64,000 nucleotides of DNA from Cytophagales bacterium (GCA_004293905.1 RDZE01000014.1:186001-250000), one strand, 5' to 3'; shown: positions 44,429 through 53,963, counted from the first letter of the stretch. Notes: generated from the letters alone by a model not told the origin. A program made the numbers and translations.

Positions 44429-45820
44429 TCAGGAAAGAGTTGAGAATAGTTGTACGATTTCTTGCCAAGTTTTTTTACTTTGCTCTCCTGTGTTCATGTC
44501 TTTGAGCGTAAGGAGATTTGAAGTCATTTCATCGGAGCCAATCAATACAACAAAGGGTATTTTTTTGGCATCTGCATATTTCATTTGTTTTGCCAATTTG
44601 CTATGTTCGGGGAATATTTCGGCTTTAATGCCTTTTTGTCGGCAATCGTAGAGCAATGGCAAGGCGTATTGTTGGGCAGTAGCATCAAAATTTGTGAATA
44701 ATAATTGCGTGCTCGTGAGTGTGTCTTTAGGAAAAAGTTGCAATTCTTCCATTACGTCATAGAGTCGGTCTACGCCAAAAGAAAAACCTACGCCCGAAAC
44801 ATTGGGCATGCCAAATGTGCCCGTGAGATTGTCATAACGTCCGCCGCCGCTGATGCTTCCCATCGCTACTTGGTTGGCTTTTACTTCGAAAATAGCTCCT
44901 GTGTAGTAGCTGAGCCCCCGCGCAAGTGTAATGTCTAATTCGGTTTGATAGGCTTCTAAGGGTTGATTGGTTTTTGGGGAAAAATGCTGAAGAATGGTGG
45001 TCATTTCTTTGATTTCGGCAATGCCTTTTTTGCCTACTTCGGAGGTTTGTAAAAATTGCTCTAAGAAGGTGATTTTATCGGTGTTGCTTCCCTGAAATTG
45101 TAATAAGGGGCGCAATGTTTCGATGGCATTCTGTTGGAAGCCTCTTTCGATGAGTTCGTTTTCTACTTTTTCCTGCCCTATTTTATCCAGTTTATCAATT
45201 GCTACACACAAGTCAGTTTCTTTGCCTGTGGCTTGCATCATTTCGGCTATGCCTGCCAATATTTTTCGGTTGTTGATTTTGATTGTAAAATCTTTGATGC
45301 CTAATCGATGCAGTGTTTGGTGTATCATGAGTATAATTTCGGCTTCGCAAATGAGCGATTCTGTGCCTACTACATCGGCATCGCATTGGTAAAATTCGCG
45401 GTATCGTCCTTTTTGAGGGCTATCGCCACGCCAAACGGGTTGTATTTGGTATCTTTTGAAAGGGAAAGTAAGTTCGTTTCGGTTCATCACTACAAAGCGC
45501 GCAAAAGGGACTGTGAGGTCGTAGCGGAGGGCACGGTCAGCTATTTTTTTTACTATAGCATCTCCTTTTTCTTTGTAGTCCTCAGGTTGGTAGTTGCGCA
45601 ATTCGCCAGCATTAAAAATTCTGAACAATAATTTATCCCCTTCTTCGCCGTATTTTCCTGTGAGGACATCAAATTTTTCCATAGCAGGGGTTTCGAGGGG
45701 CAAAAAGCCAAATTGTTGGAATATTTCGCGTATGGTGTTGAGTATGAAATTGCGTTTCGCCATTGTTTCAGGGGCAAAATCACGCGTGCCTTTGGGCAAT
45801 GAGGGTTTTGTAGCTTGCAT
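44429..45820 (-). CDS. hisS: Histidyl-tRNA synthetase
   Basis: A class II aminoacyl-tRNA synthetase charging tRNA-His. The N-terminal KPSLPKGTRDFAPE (about 5-18) is diagnostic. Motif 2 is FYQCDADVVG, the histidine-binding motifs are LDITLARGLSYYTG and SGGGRYDNL (about 305 and 330), and a C-terminal anticodon-binding domain follows. At 463 residues it has normal length. The ATG at 45818-45820 is chosen because proteins of the family start just before this motif; an upstream ATG (45871) would add 17 atypical residues overlapping rnhA. It is mid-operon. Confidence 0.96.
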   Translation of the reverse strand: MQATKPSLPKGTRDFAPETMAKRNFILNTIREIFQQFGFLPLETPAMEKFDVLTGKYGEEGDKLLFRIFNAGELRNYQPEDYKEKGDAIVKKIADRALRYDLTVPFARFVVMNRNELTFPFKRYQIQPVWRGDSPQKGRYREFYQCDADVVGTESLICEAEIILMIHQTLHRLGIKDFTIKINNRKILAGIAEMMQATGKETDLCVAIDKLDKIGQEKVENELIERGFQQNAIETLRPLLQFQGSNTDKITFLEQFLQTSEVGKKGIAEIKEMTTILQHFSPKTNQPLEAYQTELDITLARGLSYYTGAIFEVKANQVAMGSISGGGRYDNLTGTFGMPNVSGVGFSFGVDRLYDVMEELQLFPKDTLTSTQLLFTNFDATAQQYALPLLYDCRQKGIKAEIFPEHSKLAKQMKYADAKKIPFVVLIGSDEMTSNLLTLKDMNTGEQSKKTWQEIVQLFSTLS

Positions 45821-45867
45821 AGTGTATATTTTTGGCAATTTTTGCGAGGGCAAAGATAGTATTTTTT

Positions 45868-46506
45868 TCATTTTCTACCATAGTCTGCCGGAATTTCGCC
45901 CCATTGTTCGGTTTGCCATTTTAAGATGCTATGGTTATGATTGTGCTCTTTGAGCCATTTTTCTGCTCTGGCGATGAGTTCTCTTACGGTTTGGTTTTCG
46001 GGGGTATGGTCTATTTTGGTATTGGCTTTTTTCTTTCTTACCCAAGCGATAGCGGTTTGGCTATCAGAATAGATGGTTGTAGTAGGTTGGTTTTCGCGCT
46101 CGAGCCAAGCCAATGCGTGTACGATGGCTAAAAATTCGCCTATGTTGTTGGTTGCCCCTTCATATACGGGGCTTTGGAAGATAATTTTTTTGTTTTTAAG
46201 CCAAACACCTTTGTATTCCATTTGTTTGGTCGCCATATTACAAGCCGCATCTACGCAAATGGCGGTATCGTCTTGTGGGTAAGTGTGTACGTTGATGGAC
46301 GAAGTAGGCTTATTTTCTTTTTTATACTTTTGAATCGTAAGCCAGTAGCCTTCTTTGTAAGCGAGTTGGGCTTCTGTGTAGGTATCAAATGATTTGAATT
46401 GTGCTTCTGGAAAATTTTTTACTTGTTTTTGGCAGGTTTCCCAATCTTCAAAAATTCCTTGTTGGTGTCCTTTCCAAACCACATAATACTTTTGTTTCTT
46501 TGCCAT
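45868..46506 (-). CDS. rnhA: Ribonuclease H with viroplasmin-type hybrid-binding domain
   Basis: A 212-residue enzyme that cleaves the RNA of RNA-DNA hybrids. The N-terminal domain (about 5-48; KYYVVWKGHQQGIFEDW) is the caulimovirus viroplasmin/HBD domain found in long RNase HI forms. The RNase H fold follows from about 80, with catalytic acids in CVDAACN, IGEFLAIVHAL and YSDSQTAIAW and a later Asp near the C-terminus. The ATG at 46504-46506 is chosen over an upstream extension that overlaps bshB1. It lies 7 bp after bshB1. Confidence 0.92.
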   Translation of the reverse strand: MAKKQKYYVVWKGHQQGIFEDWETCQKQVKNFPEAQFKSFDTYTEAQLAYKEGYWLTIQKYKKENKPTSSINVHTYPQDDTAICVDAACNMATKQMEYKGVWLKNKKIIFQSPVYEGATNNIGEFLAIVHALAWLERENQPTTTIYSDSQTAIAWVRKKKANTKIDHTPENQTVRELIARAEKWLKEHNHNHSILKWQTEQWGEIPADYGRK

Positions 46507-46513
46507 AGTACAA

Positions 46514-47242
46514 TCATAATAAGGTCGTTTCGAAAAGGTTCGTAACTCCGATAGGGGTAGCTTTGGTGAACCCTTCGGCAAGGCTTACATTGATGAGTCT
46601 GCCAAAGTTGCGGGCTCTTGCCTCTAAAAATTCCCAAAAATCTTTGCTTGAAATAGGTGTTTCGGGTTGGTCGCTTTCGGGGTCATAAAATTGCGATTTG
46701 AATGCTTTTACAGCGTCCATTCTTTGTTGCCAAACATGATTTACCTCAATGAGCAGATGCGGTTGTATCCAACGGTCTTGTATGTAGTGGTACATTTGGG
46801 CAGGTCGCCAAGGGGCTTGTAGGTTACCTTCGGTGTCGTAGGTTTCTATTTTTGCCAAACCTGCTAAAAAAGCCGCTTCATGCACCAATTTAGCTCCTTT
46901 GGGGTGGTCTATGTGTCGGTCTTCGATGGCATTGGCAAGTATAACTTGTGGTTGGCAGGCTCTTATTTGTTGAATAACAGGCAGTAAATGGTCTTTGTCT
47001 ATGCTAAAAAAGCCATCGGCAAAGCCTAAATTGGCGCGGTAGTGTATTTTGAGTATTTCGGAGGCTTTTTGGGCTTCTTCCTCCCTTAGTTCAGGAGTGC
47101 CACGCGTGCCCAATTCGCCACGTGTAAGGTCTACGATACCTACTTTTTTGCCCATAGCCGTATGAATGGCGATGGTGCCCGCACATGCTAACTCTACGTC
47201 ATCGGGGTGTGCTGCAAAAGCTAAAAGGTCTAATTTGGTCAT
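46514..47242 (-). CDS. bshB1: Bacillithiol biosynthesis deacetylase BshB1
   Basis: A 242-residue zinc-dependent LmbE/PIG-L deacetylase that removes the acetyl group from GlcNAc-malate in bacillithiol synthesis. The metal motif is AHPDD (11-15). DLTRGELGTRGTPELR is a strong BshB1 signature, and RHIDHPKGAKLV supplies the further histidines. It overlaps the response regulator gene by 4 bp (47239-47242). It implies bacillithiol as the low-molecular-weight thiol; bshA and bshC are not in the window. Confidence 0.94.
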   Translation of the reverse strand: MTKLDLLAFAAHPDDVELACAGTIAIHTAMGKKVGIVDLTRGELGTRGTPELREEEAQKASEILKIHYRANLGFADGFFSIDKDHLLPVIQQIRACQPQVILANAIEDRHIDHPKGAKLVHEAAFLAGLAKIETYDTEGNLQAPWRPAQMYHYIQDRWIQPHLLIEVNHVWQQRMDAVKAFKSQFYDPESDQPETPISSKDFWEFLEARARNFGRLINVSLAEGFTKATPIGVTNLFETTLL

Positions 47243-47658
47243 TTTTTAGTATTTGTGTTGATGAGTTTTCGTACTTGTTCTAATTTTTCTTCGTCTAAGG
47301 GTTTGCTCAGAAAAAGGCTCACATCTTGCCATTCATTTTGTTGTTTAGGGGCTATGTCGGCAAAAGCAGAAAGTAAACATACATGAATAGTTTGTGGTAT
47401 TTGGGGTTTTAGTTGGCGAAATTGTTGCAGAAAATCGCTAGCATTCATGAGGGGCATCATTTTATCTAAAAAAATGACATCGGGGGCTTCGTGTGGCGCG
47501 TCATTGATGGTTTTTTGCAAATGTTGCAAACATTCGCTTGCATTGTTGAAGGTGGTAACTTTTTGAGAAAAATTCAACAATTTGATGAGTTTTGTATTCG
47601 TGATTGCGCTCACGGGGTCATCGTCAATGAGTATTACTTTGATTTCTTTTGTATCCAT
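47239..47658 (-). CDS. Single-domain response regulator
   Basis: A 139-residue CheY-like receiver without an output domain. The acidic pocket is IDDDP (11-15), the phospho-acceptor lies in VIFLDKMMP (about residue 65), the conserved Ser/Thr is in CLLSAF and the lysine is in LSKPLD. All key residues are present. Overlapping bshB1 and lying 7 bp after thyA, it is embedded in a housekeeping operon rather than next to a kinase, so the cognate kinase is unknown. Confidence 0.88.
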   Translation of the reverse strand: MDTKEIKVILIDDDPVSAITNTKLIKLLNFSQKVTTFNNASECLQHLQKTINDAPHEAPDVIFLDKMMPLMNASDFLQQFRQLKPQIPQTIHVCLLSAFADIAPKQQNEWQDVSLFLSKPLDEEKLEQVRKLINTNTKK

Positions 47659-47665
47659 AACAAAT

Positions 47666-48472
47666 TTATACGGCTACCTTTAGCGAAATGTTGGGGTGTG
47701 CTTGGTAGTTTTGTATCTCGATATCTTGATAAGTAAAATCAAAAATAGAAGTAATTTGTTCATTCAAAATCAAACGAGGCAAGGGATAAGGTTTTCGCTC
47801 TAATTGTACTTTAAGGGCTTCTATATGATTGTTGTAGATATGAACATCGCCAAAAGAGATAATCAGTTGATGGGCTTCTAATTCGCAAACATGTGCTACG
47901 AGGTGTGTCAGAAGGGCATAAGAAGCAATGTTGAAGGGTACGCCCAAACCTACATCGGCACTTCGTTGATAGAGTTGGCAGGATAGTTTTTGGTCGTGTA
48001 TATAAAATTGGAAAAAAGCATGGCAAGGAGGGAGCTTCATATTCGGAATATCACTCACATTCCAAGCACTTACAATGAGTCGGCGCGAGTGTGGGTTGTG
48101 GCGAATATCATGAATTACTTGACTGATTTGGTCTATGGTGCTTCCATCGGGGCAAAGCCAATAACGCCATTGTTTGCCATAAACAGGTCCTAACTCACCA
48201 TTTTCATCAGCCCACTCGTCCCAAATAGATACTTGATTGTCTTTGAGATATTTGATGTTGGTTTCGCCTTTGAGAAACCATAATAACTCGTGTATGATTG
48301 ATTTCAAGTGCAGTTTTTTGGTCGTAAGCAAAGGGAATCCTTCTGCGAGATTAATTTTGAGTTGTTCGCCAAATAGACTGAGGGTGCCTGTTTGGGTACG
48401 GTCGGTTTTAGTGTTGCCTTCCGCCAATATTTTTTCTATTAGTTGTAGGTATTGAATGTCTATATTTTCCAT
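47666..48472 (-). CDS. thyA: Thymidylate synthase
   Basis: It converts dUMP to dTMP with methylenetetrahydrofolate. Catalytic Cys150 sits in [45 protein letters not shown] and [10 protein letters not shown] are all present. At 268 residues it is the compact E. coli-type length. It starts 2 bp upstream of the 48474-48917 gene's stop and is mid-operon. Confidence 0.97.
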   Translation of the reverse strand: MENIDIQYLQLIEKILAEGNTKTDRTQTGTLSLFGEQLKINLAEGFPLLTTKKLHLKSIIHELLWFLKGETNIKYLKDNQVSIWDEWADENGELGPVYGKQWRYWLCPDGSTIDQISQVIHDIRHNPHSRRLIVSAWNVSDIPNMKLPPCHAFFQFYIHDQKLSCQLYQRSADVGLGVPFNIASYALLTHLVAHVCELEAHQLIISFGDVHIYNNHIEALKVQLERKPYPLPRLILNEQITSIFDFTYQDIEIQNYQAHPNISLKVAV

Positions 48473-48473
48473 A

Positions 48474-48917
48474 TTATTCAGCTTGAATGGTAAAATTAGC
48501 GTGCAAAGAGTAATAAAGAGAATCGGTAAGTCCTTCCATTCTTGTGCTTACGATTTGTACTTTTCGGGGGCAAAGAAAATGATTTTTTAGGATTAATCTT
48601 TCATAATTGACATCTACTTCCATTTTAACGGAGCGTAAGTAGAGATTTATTTTCTGAAAAATCCATTCGAAGGTCATTTTATCTAATAAACTGTTGCCAA
48701 ATCGATGGTATTGGGTAGCAGGCAAAAAATCTTTGAGATATAGGCGTGTTATTTTTTCTACAATTAGGTCTAAATAGTGTGCTCTGAAATGACAGGCTTT
48801 GGCTATTTGCGAAGCCAATAAAATGCTTTCCCAATCATTTTCTTCGAGCAACAAAGCGAAATTAGCATCAGCAACTTGCCAATCGTCTTTTTCGGTTTTA
48901 GGCTTCATAGTAGTCAT
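48474..48917 (-). CDS. Cytosolic protein, unknown function
   Basis: A 147-residue protein, mostly helical, with [21 protein letters not shown] near the N-terminus (residues 11-31) and an aromatic-rich core. No signal peptide or TM segment and no recognised family. It overlaps the upstream CpdA-like gene by 20 bp and ends 1 bp before thyA, so it is a genuine operon member. A second ATG at 48906-48908 is an equally possible start. Confidence 0.6.
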   Translation of the reverse strand: MTTMKPKTEKDDWQVADANFALLLEENDWESILLASQIAKACHFRAHYLDLIVEKITRLYLKDFLPATQYHRFGNSLLDKMTFEWIFQKINLYLRSVKMEVDVNYERLILKNHFLCPRKVQIVSTRMEGLTDSLYYSLHANFTIQAE

Positions 48918-49695
48918 CTTTTTGGGGTTTTTCGGGGTGTTCTATCCTTACAGTGTAGGTATGGAGCTTTCCTTTAGAATCCATCTCTAACACCCTATAT
49001 CCGGGCTGTGCATTTTCGTCTAATTGAAATTCTTGAATATCTTCACCCAACTTTATTTGGAATGAGGTAGCGGGTGTAGAGTAATAAAGAACCTTTTTGC
49101 GGGTGTGTTGTTGTTCAAAATGAATATGCCCACAAATGACAGTTTTTATATTTTTATATGCGTCTATAATTTTGAAAAATTCGTCTTTGTTTTGCAAATC
49201 ACTCTTATCTACCCATTCCGTACCAGTAGGCATCAAATGGTGATGAATGGCAATGATGGTGGGCGTATTGGGGTGTTTTTTAAGTGTATCAATGAGTTTT
49301 TGCTGTTCTTGACTGTTCAATGCACCATAACTTTCTTCGGCTACGGCACTGTCTAAGAGAATAAACAATACACCTTTTACCAAAAAAACTTTAGCAGGAT
49401 TGAGCCTCATTTTTTTCATTAACTGTTGCATTGCTTGGGGCGCATCATGGTTACCTTCTATCCAATAATAGGGAATATTCATGGGGGCAACTAACTCCTC
49501 AAAAGCCTCATAAGAAGCCATAGAGCCATCTTCAGAAATATCACCTGTAAAAAGTAGCAAATCTGCATCGGCATGTTTTTTTGCCACATCTTTCAATACA
49601 TTCTGAAAAGACAAATGAGTTGTAATTCCATTGAATTTTTTGTCTTTTTCTGCAAATAAATGAATATCAGTAATTTGAATACACTTCAGCCCCAT
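48898..49695 (-). CDS. cpdA: Metallophosphoesterase, CpdA/class III cyclic nucleotide phosphodiesterase type
   Basis: A 265-residue calcineurin-like phosphoesterase. All five metal motifs are present: DIH (10-12), GDISEDG (51-57), GNHD near residue 81, IHHH near residue 150 and GHIH near residue 190. This order and the FTGDISEDGS sequence match CpdA-type cAMP phosphodiesterases, although family members also act on other phosphoesters, so the substrate is inferred. It is first gene of the nine-gene minus-strand operon running to 43382 and is divergent from sufC. Confidence 0.82.
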   Translation of the reverse strand: MGLKCIQITDIHLFAEKDKKFNGITTHLSFQNVLKDVAKKHADADLLLFTGDISEDGSMASYEAFEELVAPMNIPYYWIEGNHDAPQAMQQLMKKMRLNPAKVFLVKGVLFILLDSAVAEESYGALNSQEQQKLIDTLKKHPNTPTIIAIHHHLMPTGTEWVDKSDLQNKDEFFKIIDAYKNIKTVICGHIHFEQQHTRKKVLYYSTPATSFQIKLGEDIQEFQLDENAQPGYRVLEMDSKGKLHTYTVRIEHPEKPQKDDYYEA

Positions 49696-49835
49696 AAAAA
49701 TTTGACATTAGAAAGTTCGTTTATCAAAGTTCAAAAATCATACTTTTTTAATAAAAAACCAGCAATTGTTTTATAAATTTGCAAACCAATTTCGAAAAAT
49801 ATGGTTTTACCATTAACGAATCTTTTTTAATCTAT

Positions 49836-50588
49836 ATGTTAAAAATCAATAATTTACACGCCTCTATCGAAGGAAAAGAGATACTCAAAGGTATCCAATT
49901 GGAAGTAAAAGCAGGTGAAGTACATGCCATTATGGGACCTAACGGCTCAGGAAAAAGCACATTGGCTTCTGTATTGGCTGGGCGAGAAGACTACGAAGTA
50001 ACCGAAGGAGAAGTCGATTTTTTGGGCAAAAACCTCTTAGATTTAGCTCCCGAAGAACGCGCAGGCGAAGGCATCTTCTTAGCTTTTCAATACCCCGTAG
50101 AAATACCCGGCGTAACGACTACCAACTTTCTAAAAACAGCCATCAACCAAATTCGTAAATATAGAGAACAAGAACCCCTCGATGCGGTGCAGTTCTTAAA
50201 ACGGATGAAAGAAAAAATGCAGTTGGTCAATATCAGCGATACCCTCCTAACACGCTCACTGAACGAAGGTTTTTCGGGCGGAGAGAAAAAAAGGAATGAA
50301 ATTTTTCAAATGGCAATGTTAGAACCCCAATTGGCTATTCTTGACGAAACAGACTCTGGCTTAGACATAGATGCCCTACGAATAGTGGCAGAAGGAGTAA
50401 ATAAACTAAAAACCAATGACAATGCCACCATCGTCATCACACACTATCAACGTTTGTTAGATTATATCATTCCTGATTTTGTGCACGTACTGTGGAATGG
50501 TAAAATTGTAAAATCGGGTACAAAAGAACTCGTGCAAGAACTAGAAGAAAAAGGCTACGATTGGATAAAAGAAGAAACTTATTCTTAG
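49836..50588 (+). CDS. sufC: Fe-S cluster assembly ATPase SufC
   Basis: A 250-residue ABC ATPase that drives the SufBCD scaffold. Walker A is GPNGSGKST (34-42), the signature is FSGGEKKRNE, and Walker B is LAILDETDSGLDIDAL, the exact SufC form. The ATG at 49836 is chosen; an upstream ATG at 49801 or 49779 region would add a non-family extension. A TAAATTTG box lies at 49774-49781. It is followed by a terminator and not by sufD or sufS, and sufB is not upstream, so it is monocistronic here. Confidence 0.95.
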   Translation: MLKINNLHASIEGKEILKGIQLEVKAGEVHAIMGPNGSGKSTLASVLAGREDYEVTEGEVDFLGKNLLDLAPEERAGEGIFLAFQYPVEIPGVTTTNFLKTAINQIRKYREQEPLDAVQFLKRMKEKMQLVNISDTLLTRSLNEGFSGGEKKRNEIFQMAMLEPQLAILDETDSGLDIDALRIVAEGVNKLKTNDNATIVITHYQRLLDYIIPDFVHVLWNGKIVKSGTKELVQELEEKGYDWIKEETYS

Positions 50589-50610
50589 TTTTTTTATATA
50601 ATACTCATTC

Positions 50611-50645
50611 AAAAAACCTTAGCATTAACATGTTAAGGTTTTTTT
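50611..50645 (+). terminator. Intrinsic terminator of sufC
   Basis: AAAAAACCTTA (50611-50621) and TAAGGTTTTTT (50634-50644) form an 11-bp stem with a 12-nt loop, followed by T-rich sequence. It lies 23 bp after the sufC stop and shows that sufC is not co-transcribed with the following gene. Confidence 0.82.
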
Positions 50646-50745
50646 ATTTATCCACTGCAAATTTAGCATACTAATTCAGTAAAAAATGTCGTTTTTATAA
50701 AATGATTTTATAGTTTTGCCATTCAAAGCAGACAAGTATGAAAAT

Positions 50746-52788
50746 ATGAAAAAATATATTCCCCTATTATTTATCCTCTCCTTTTGGTTTCTAAACTTAC
50801 ACGCACAAGATATACAAGTACAATGGGCATCAAAAGTAATTGCTGTTTCTTCGGAAGATAATAGTGATTCGCTGATGCAACAGTACCGCGCGAAACAAGT
50901 ATTAGGGAAGCCAAACAAACTACCAGCCTCAGGCTTAAGCCCTTGCGCATGGTCGCCTCTAACCGATAGTAACCCTCAAGGCGAATGGATTAAAGTAGCT
51001 TTTGATGTACCTATGCCCATTCAACAAGTAGCCATTGCCGAAAACTTTAACCCTGGTGCCATCACCCAAATATTTCTTTATGATGAAAGCGGCACAGAAT
51101 ATCCTGCCATTTATCAAAATCTAAATATCACTAATATTGGCGGAGGCAGAATGTTCAACATCGTGATTGCTCCAACCTCTTACAATGTAGCAGCCATCAA
51201 ATTAGTGCTCAGTACTATGAAAGTTAATGGTGTGAATCAAATAGATGCCATCGCCATTTCAAACAGCCGCGAGCCTATAAGAGCTGAAATTAATATCGCC
51301 GAAACAGCCGTTACGGACAAAGAAATCAAATCGACACCTGAAAACTTAGGTATCAATATCAATTCAGAAGTACAAGAAGTATCACCCGTAATAGCCCCCG
51401 ATGGAAAAACGATTTATTTCACAAGACTAAAACACCCCGGTAACTTAGGACCTGACAAAAAACAAGATGTATGGTTTGCCTTAGCCGAAACCGATAGCAC
51501 TTTCCAAATGGCTCAAAACATAGGCAGCCCTATCAATACCATTCATCATAATTCCTCTTTTTCCATTACCCCCGATGGTAATAAAATGCTGCTTAATAAC
51601 GTATACCTGCCCGATGGAACGCTCTCAAAGGGACTTTCTATCACTACCAAAATAGATAACAATACATGGGGAATGCCCAAAGAAGTAGTCATTAATGATT
51701 ATTATAACAACAATCGTTATTCCGAATTTTGCCTCTCTGCCAATGGTCAGGTATTACTCATGACCACAGAAAGACGTGATACTTACGGAGGAAAAGATAT
51801 TTATGTGTCTTTTTTACAAGGAGATGGCACTTGGAGTCGTCCTAAAAATTTGGGAAATAAAGTAAACACTCCTGACAATGAAACTTCACCCTTTTTAGCT
51901 ACTGACGGACTCACACTCTATTACTCTACAGCAGGCATGAGTGGCTATGGTTCTAATGATATTTTTGTAACACGCCGATTAGATGATAGTTGGGAAAATT
52001 GGAGCGAACCCGAAAACTTAGGAGCTTCCATCAATACGCCTAATTGGGACGCTTATTTCTCCATCCCCGCCAACGGAAAATATGCCTATTATTCCTCTTA
52101 TCACAACTCGAAAGGTGATGCAGATATTTTCAGAGTAAAATTAAGTGATAAAAACAAACCTAAACCCGTTGTGCTCATCACAGGAACAGTCTATAATGAC
52201 AAAACCAAAGAGCCAATGGGAGCTGATATTATCTATGAAATATTGGGTACGAGCGATAAAGTAGGACAAGCCACCGCAAATGCTCAAACAGGAACTTATA
52301 AAATTGTATTGCCAATAGAAAAACTTTATAGCATTCATGCCGAAGCCAAAGGCTTTTTTCCCATAGATGATAACATAGACCTCACCAATATTACAGAATA
52401 TACTGAAATCAAAAAAGACCTCTATTTGGCTCCTATCATTAGAGGGGAATCCTTCCGATTGAACAATATCTTCTTTGTAAGGGCAAAAGCTGAACTCCTT
52501 CCTGAATCATTCCCCGAGCTGCATCGCTTGGCTATCACAATGAAAGAAAACTCTACCATGATTATTGAACTACACGGACATACGGAGCCTTTTGGCGATG
52601 CCAAAGAACTCAAAAGACTATCAGAAGATAGGGTTATTGCCGTAAAAAATTATTTGGTTGGTGAAGGGGTAGAGTCCATACGCATTTCTTATAAAGCCTT
52701 TGGTGGTAGCAAACCCATCAGCACCGAAAAAACCGAAGAAGCCCGCGCACTCAACCGCCGTGTAGAAGTGAAAATATTGCATCAATAA
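50746..52788 (+). CDS. OmpA-family outer-membrane protein with PD40 propeller
   Basis: A 680-residue exported protein from the ATG at 50746. It has a signal peptide (about 1-19, ending LHAQ) and an N-terminal beta-sandwich-like domain (about 25-180). A PD40/TolB-like propeller follows (about 200-465; repeats such as PVIAPDGKTIYFTR, FSITPDGNKMLLNN, PFLATDGLTLYYST). A CarboxypepD_reg-like domain (about 475-560) and a C-terminal OmpA peptidoglycan-binding domain (about 570-680; IELHGHTEPFGDAKE, ALNRRVEVKIL) complete it. The same domain series occurs in PorE-like type IX secretion components, but the N-terminal TPR of PorE is not evident, so the link is only suggestive. A TAGTTTTG box lies at 50711-50718. 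Confidence 0.85.
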   Translation: MKKYIPLLFILSFWFLNLHAQDIQVQWASKVIAVSSEDNSDSLMQQYRAKQVLGKPNKLPASGLSPCAWSPLTDSNPQGEWIKVAFDVPMPIQQVAIAENFNPGAITQIFLYDESGTEYPAIYQNLNITNIGGGRMFNIVIAPTSYNVAAIKLVLSTMKVNGVNQIDAIAISNSREPIRAEINIAETAVTDKEIKSTPENLGININSEVQEVSPVIAPDGKTIYFTRLKHPGNLGPDKKQDVWFALAETDSTFQMAQNIGSPINTIHHNSSFSITPDGNKMLLNNVYLPDGTLSKGLSITTKIDNNTWGMPKEVVINDYYNNNRYSEFCLSANGQVLLMTTERRDTYGGKDIYVSFLQGDGTWSRPKNLGNKVNTPDNETSPFLATDGLTLYYSTAGMSGYGSNDIFVTRRLDDSWENWSEPENLGASINTPNWDAYFSIPANGKYAYYSSYHNSKGDADIFRVKLSDKNKPKPVVLITGTVYNDKTKEPMGADIIYEILGTSDKVGQATANAQTGTYKIVLPIEKLYSIHAEAKGFFPIDDNIDLTNITEYTEIKKDLYLAPIIRGESFRLNNIFFVRAKAELLPESFPELHRLAITMKENSTMIIELHGHTEPFGDAKELKRLSEDRVIAVKNYLVGEGVESIRISYKAFGGSKPISTEKTEEARALNRRVEVKILHQ

Positions 52789-52911
52789 TGTTTTAGAGTA
52801 AAAGAATCAGAACAAATATTTATACAGTAAACAAAATCATTTAAAATATTTTCCATTGGGTATTGAACTTTTTTAAATCCCCAGTCGTTATTATCTATGC
52901 TATCTTATAAA

Positions 52912-53278
52912 GGGGTCGACTGGTTTTGACAGCTTGAGAGAGCGAGTGTATAAGCACGTCGGAAGTTGAGAGTACCTTCCGTTAAAAATACTTTCAAAAC
53001 ATAAACGGCGAAACAAACTACGCCCTTGCTGCTTAATCGGAGATTAAGTAATTCGCAAGCGTTCCGCAATATTGATTTTCTACCAATTTGATCACGGAGC
53101 GTCCTCATGTAGAAATAGCTTTGCTAAGGGTACGCGTGCAAAGTAAAACTAAAGTACCTAAGTTGGGGGCGAGGTTGTTACACACCCTACTCCAATCGAA
53201 AACCCAAGTGTAAATAAGCGTGTAGAAGGCATTATGTTTTCCTTGTTCTGGACGCGGGTTCGAGTCCCGCCGACTCCA
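52912..53278 (+). ncRNA. ssrA: Transfer-messenger RNA (tmRNA)
   Basis: A one-piece tmRNA of about 367 nt that rescues stalled ribosomes. The 5' GGGGTCG pairs with 3' CGACTCC (one G-U) to form the tRNA-like acceptor stem. The 5' D-loop-like GACTGGTTTTGACAG and 3' T arm CGCGGGTTCGAGTCCCGC are classical. The tag ORF, GGC to TAA at 53007-53036, encodes GETNYALAA. Pseudoknot-forming repeats lie between. CCA is not encoded (A-C-T follows the acceptor). A TATCTATG -7-like box at 52892-52899 has one mismatch. A terminator follows. Confidence 0.97.
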
Positions 53279-53281
53279 CTT

Positions 53282-53330
53282 AAAGAAAAAAACCTATCAG
53301 ACAATAAAAAGTCTTATAGGTTTTTTCTTT
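53282..53330 (+). terminator. Intrinsic terminator of tmRNA
   Basis: AAAGAAAAAAACCTAT pairs with ATAGGTTTTTTCTTT, extended inward by AGAC/GTCT around a small bulge, and ends in a long T-rich run. It begins 4 nt after the tmRNA 3' end. Confidence 0.85.
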
Positions 53331-53402
53331 TATACTCCCAATAAAAAAGCCCCAAAAATCATTAGTCTTTGAAGCTTTTTTGAAAAAAAATAAATCTCAA
53401 TT

Positions 53403-53963
53403 TTAAGCACCAGCTTCCGCGCCACCAGCATTAGCCGCCGCAAAAGCCGCGCGAACAGTCGCAATTTCCTTATCTATCAAATAAAGCCCTTGACCTTCTT
53501 CGCCTATCACATCGAACAATTCTACAATGCGACGCGCTACAGCTTCTTCCTCTATTTGCTCATTGATAAACCATTGCATAAAATACTCCGTAGTATAATC
53601 TTTAGCTTTGCGTGCTACATCTAAAATACGATGAATTGCATGCGTAACCGCAATTTCTTGCTCTAAGGCTATCTCAAATACTTCGCGCAAGTTCGCAAAC
53701 TCGTGTGTGATATGACTCACTTCAGGAGAAAAAGCTACCCCGCCACGGTCTAAAATATGATTGAATATTTTTAGCATGTGATTACGCTCCTCGCCTGCTT
53801 GTATCATCAAAAAATCGCCTGCATTGCTAAAGCCTCTTTGCTGACACCAAGAAGCCATCGCCAAATATTTAGACGAAGAGTTGGCTTCCATTTTTACTTG
53901 TTCATTCAAAATTTGTTCTACTTCTTCTACCAAAGAAGTTTTCATTCTTACTATATTTTTCAT
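53403..53963 (-). CDS. ftnA: Ferritin
   Basis: A 186-residue non-haem ferritin storing iron in a 24-mer shell. The four-helix bundle has the ferroxidase residues in QVKMEANSSSKYLAMASW (E), AGEERNHMLKI (E, E, H), EQEIAVTHAIHRI and QWFINEQIEEE. The sequence begins MKNIVRMKTSLVEEVEQ; the ATG at 53961-53963 is chosen over an upstream codon at 53987. A Gly/Ala-rich tail (FAAANAGGAEAGA) replaces the usual C-terminus. It is monocistronic and divergent from the sugar transferase gene. Confidence 0.92.
   Translation of the reverse strand: MKNIVRMKTSLVEEVEQILNEQVKMEANSSSKYLAMASWCQQRGFSNAGDFLMIQAGEERNHMLKIFNHILDRGGVAFSPEVSHITHEFANLREVFEIALEQEIAVTHAIHRILDVARKAKDYTTEYFMQWFINEQIEEEAVARRIVELFDVIGEEGQGLYLIDKEIATVRAAFAAANAGGAEAGA

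Noticed and set aside
52861-52911. A full consensus promoter for tmRNA
   Set aside because: Only a TATCTATG -7-like box with one mismatch is seen at 52892-52899; no TTTG lies at the right spacing.
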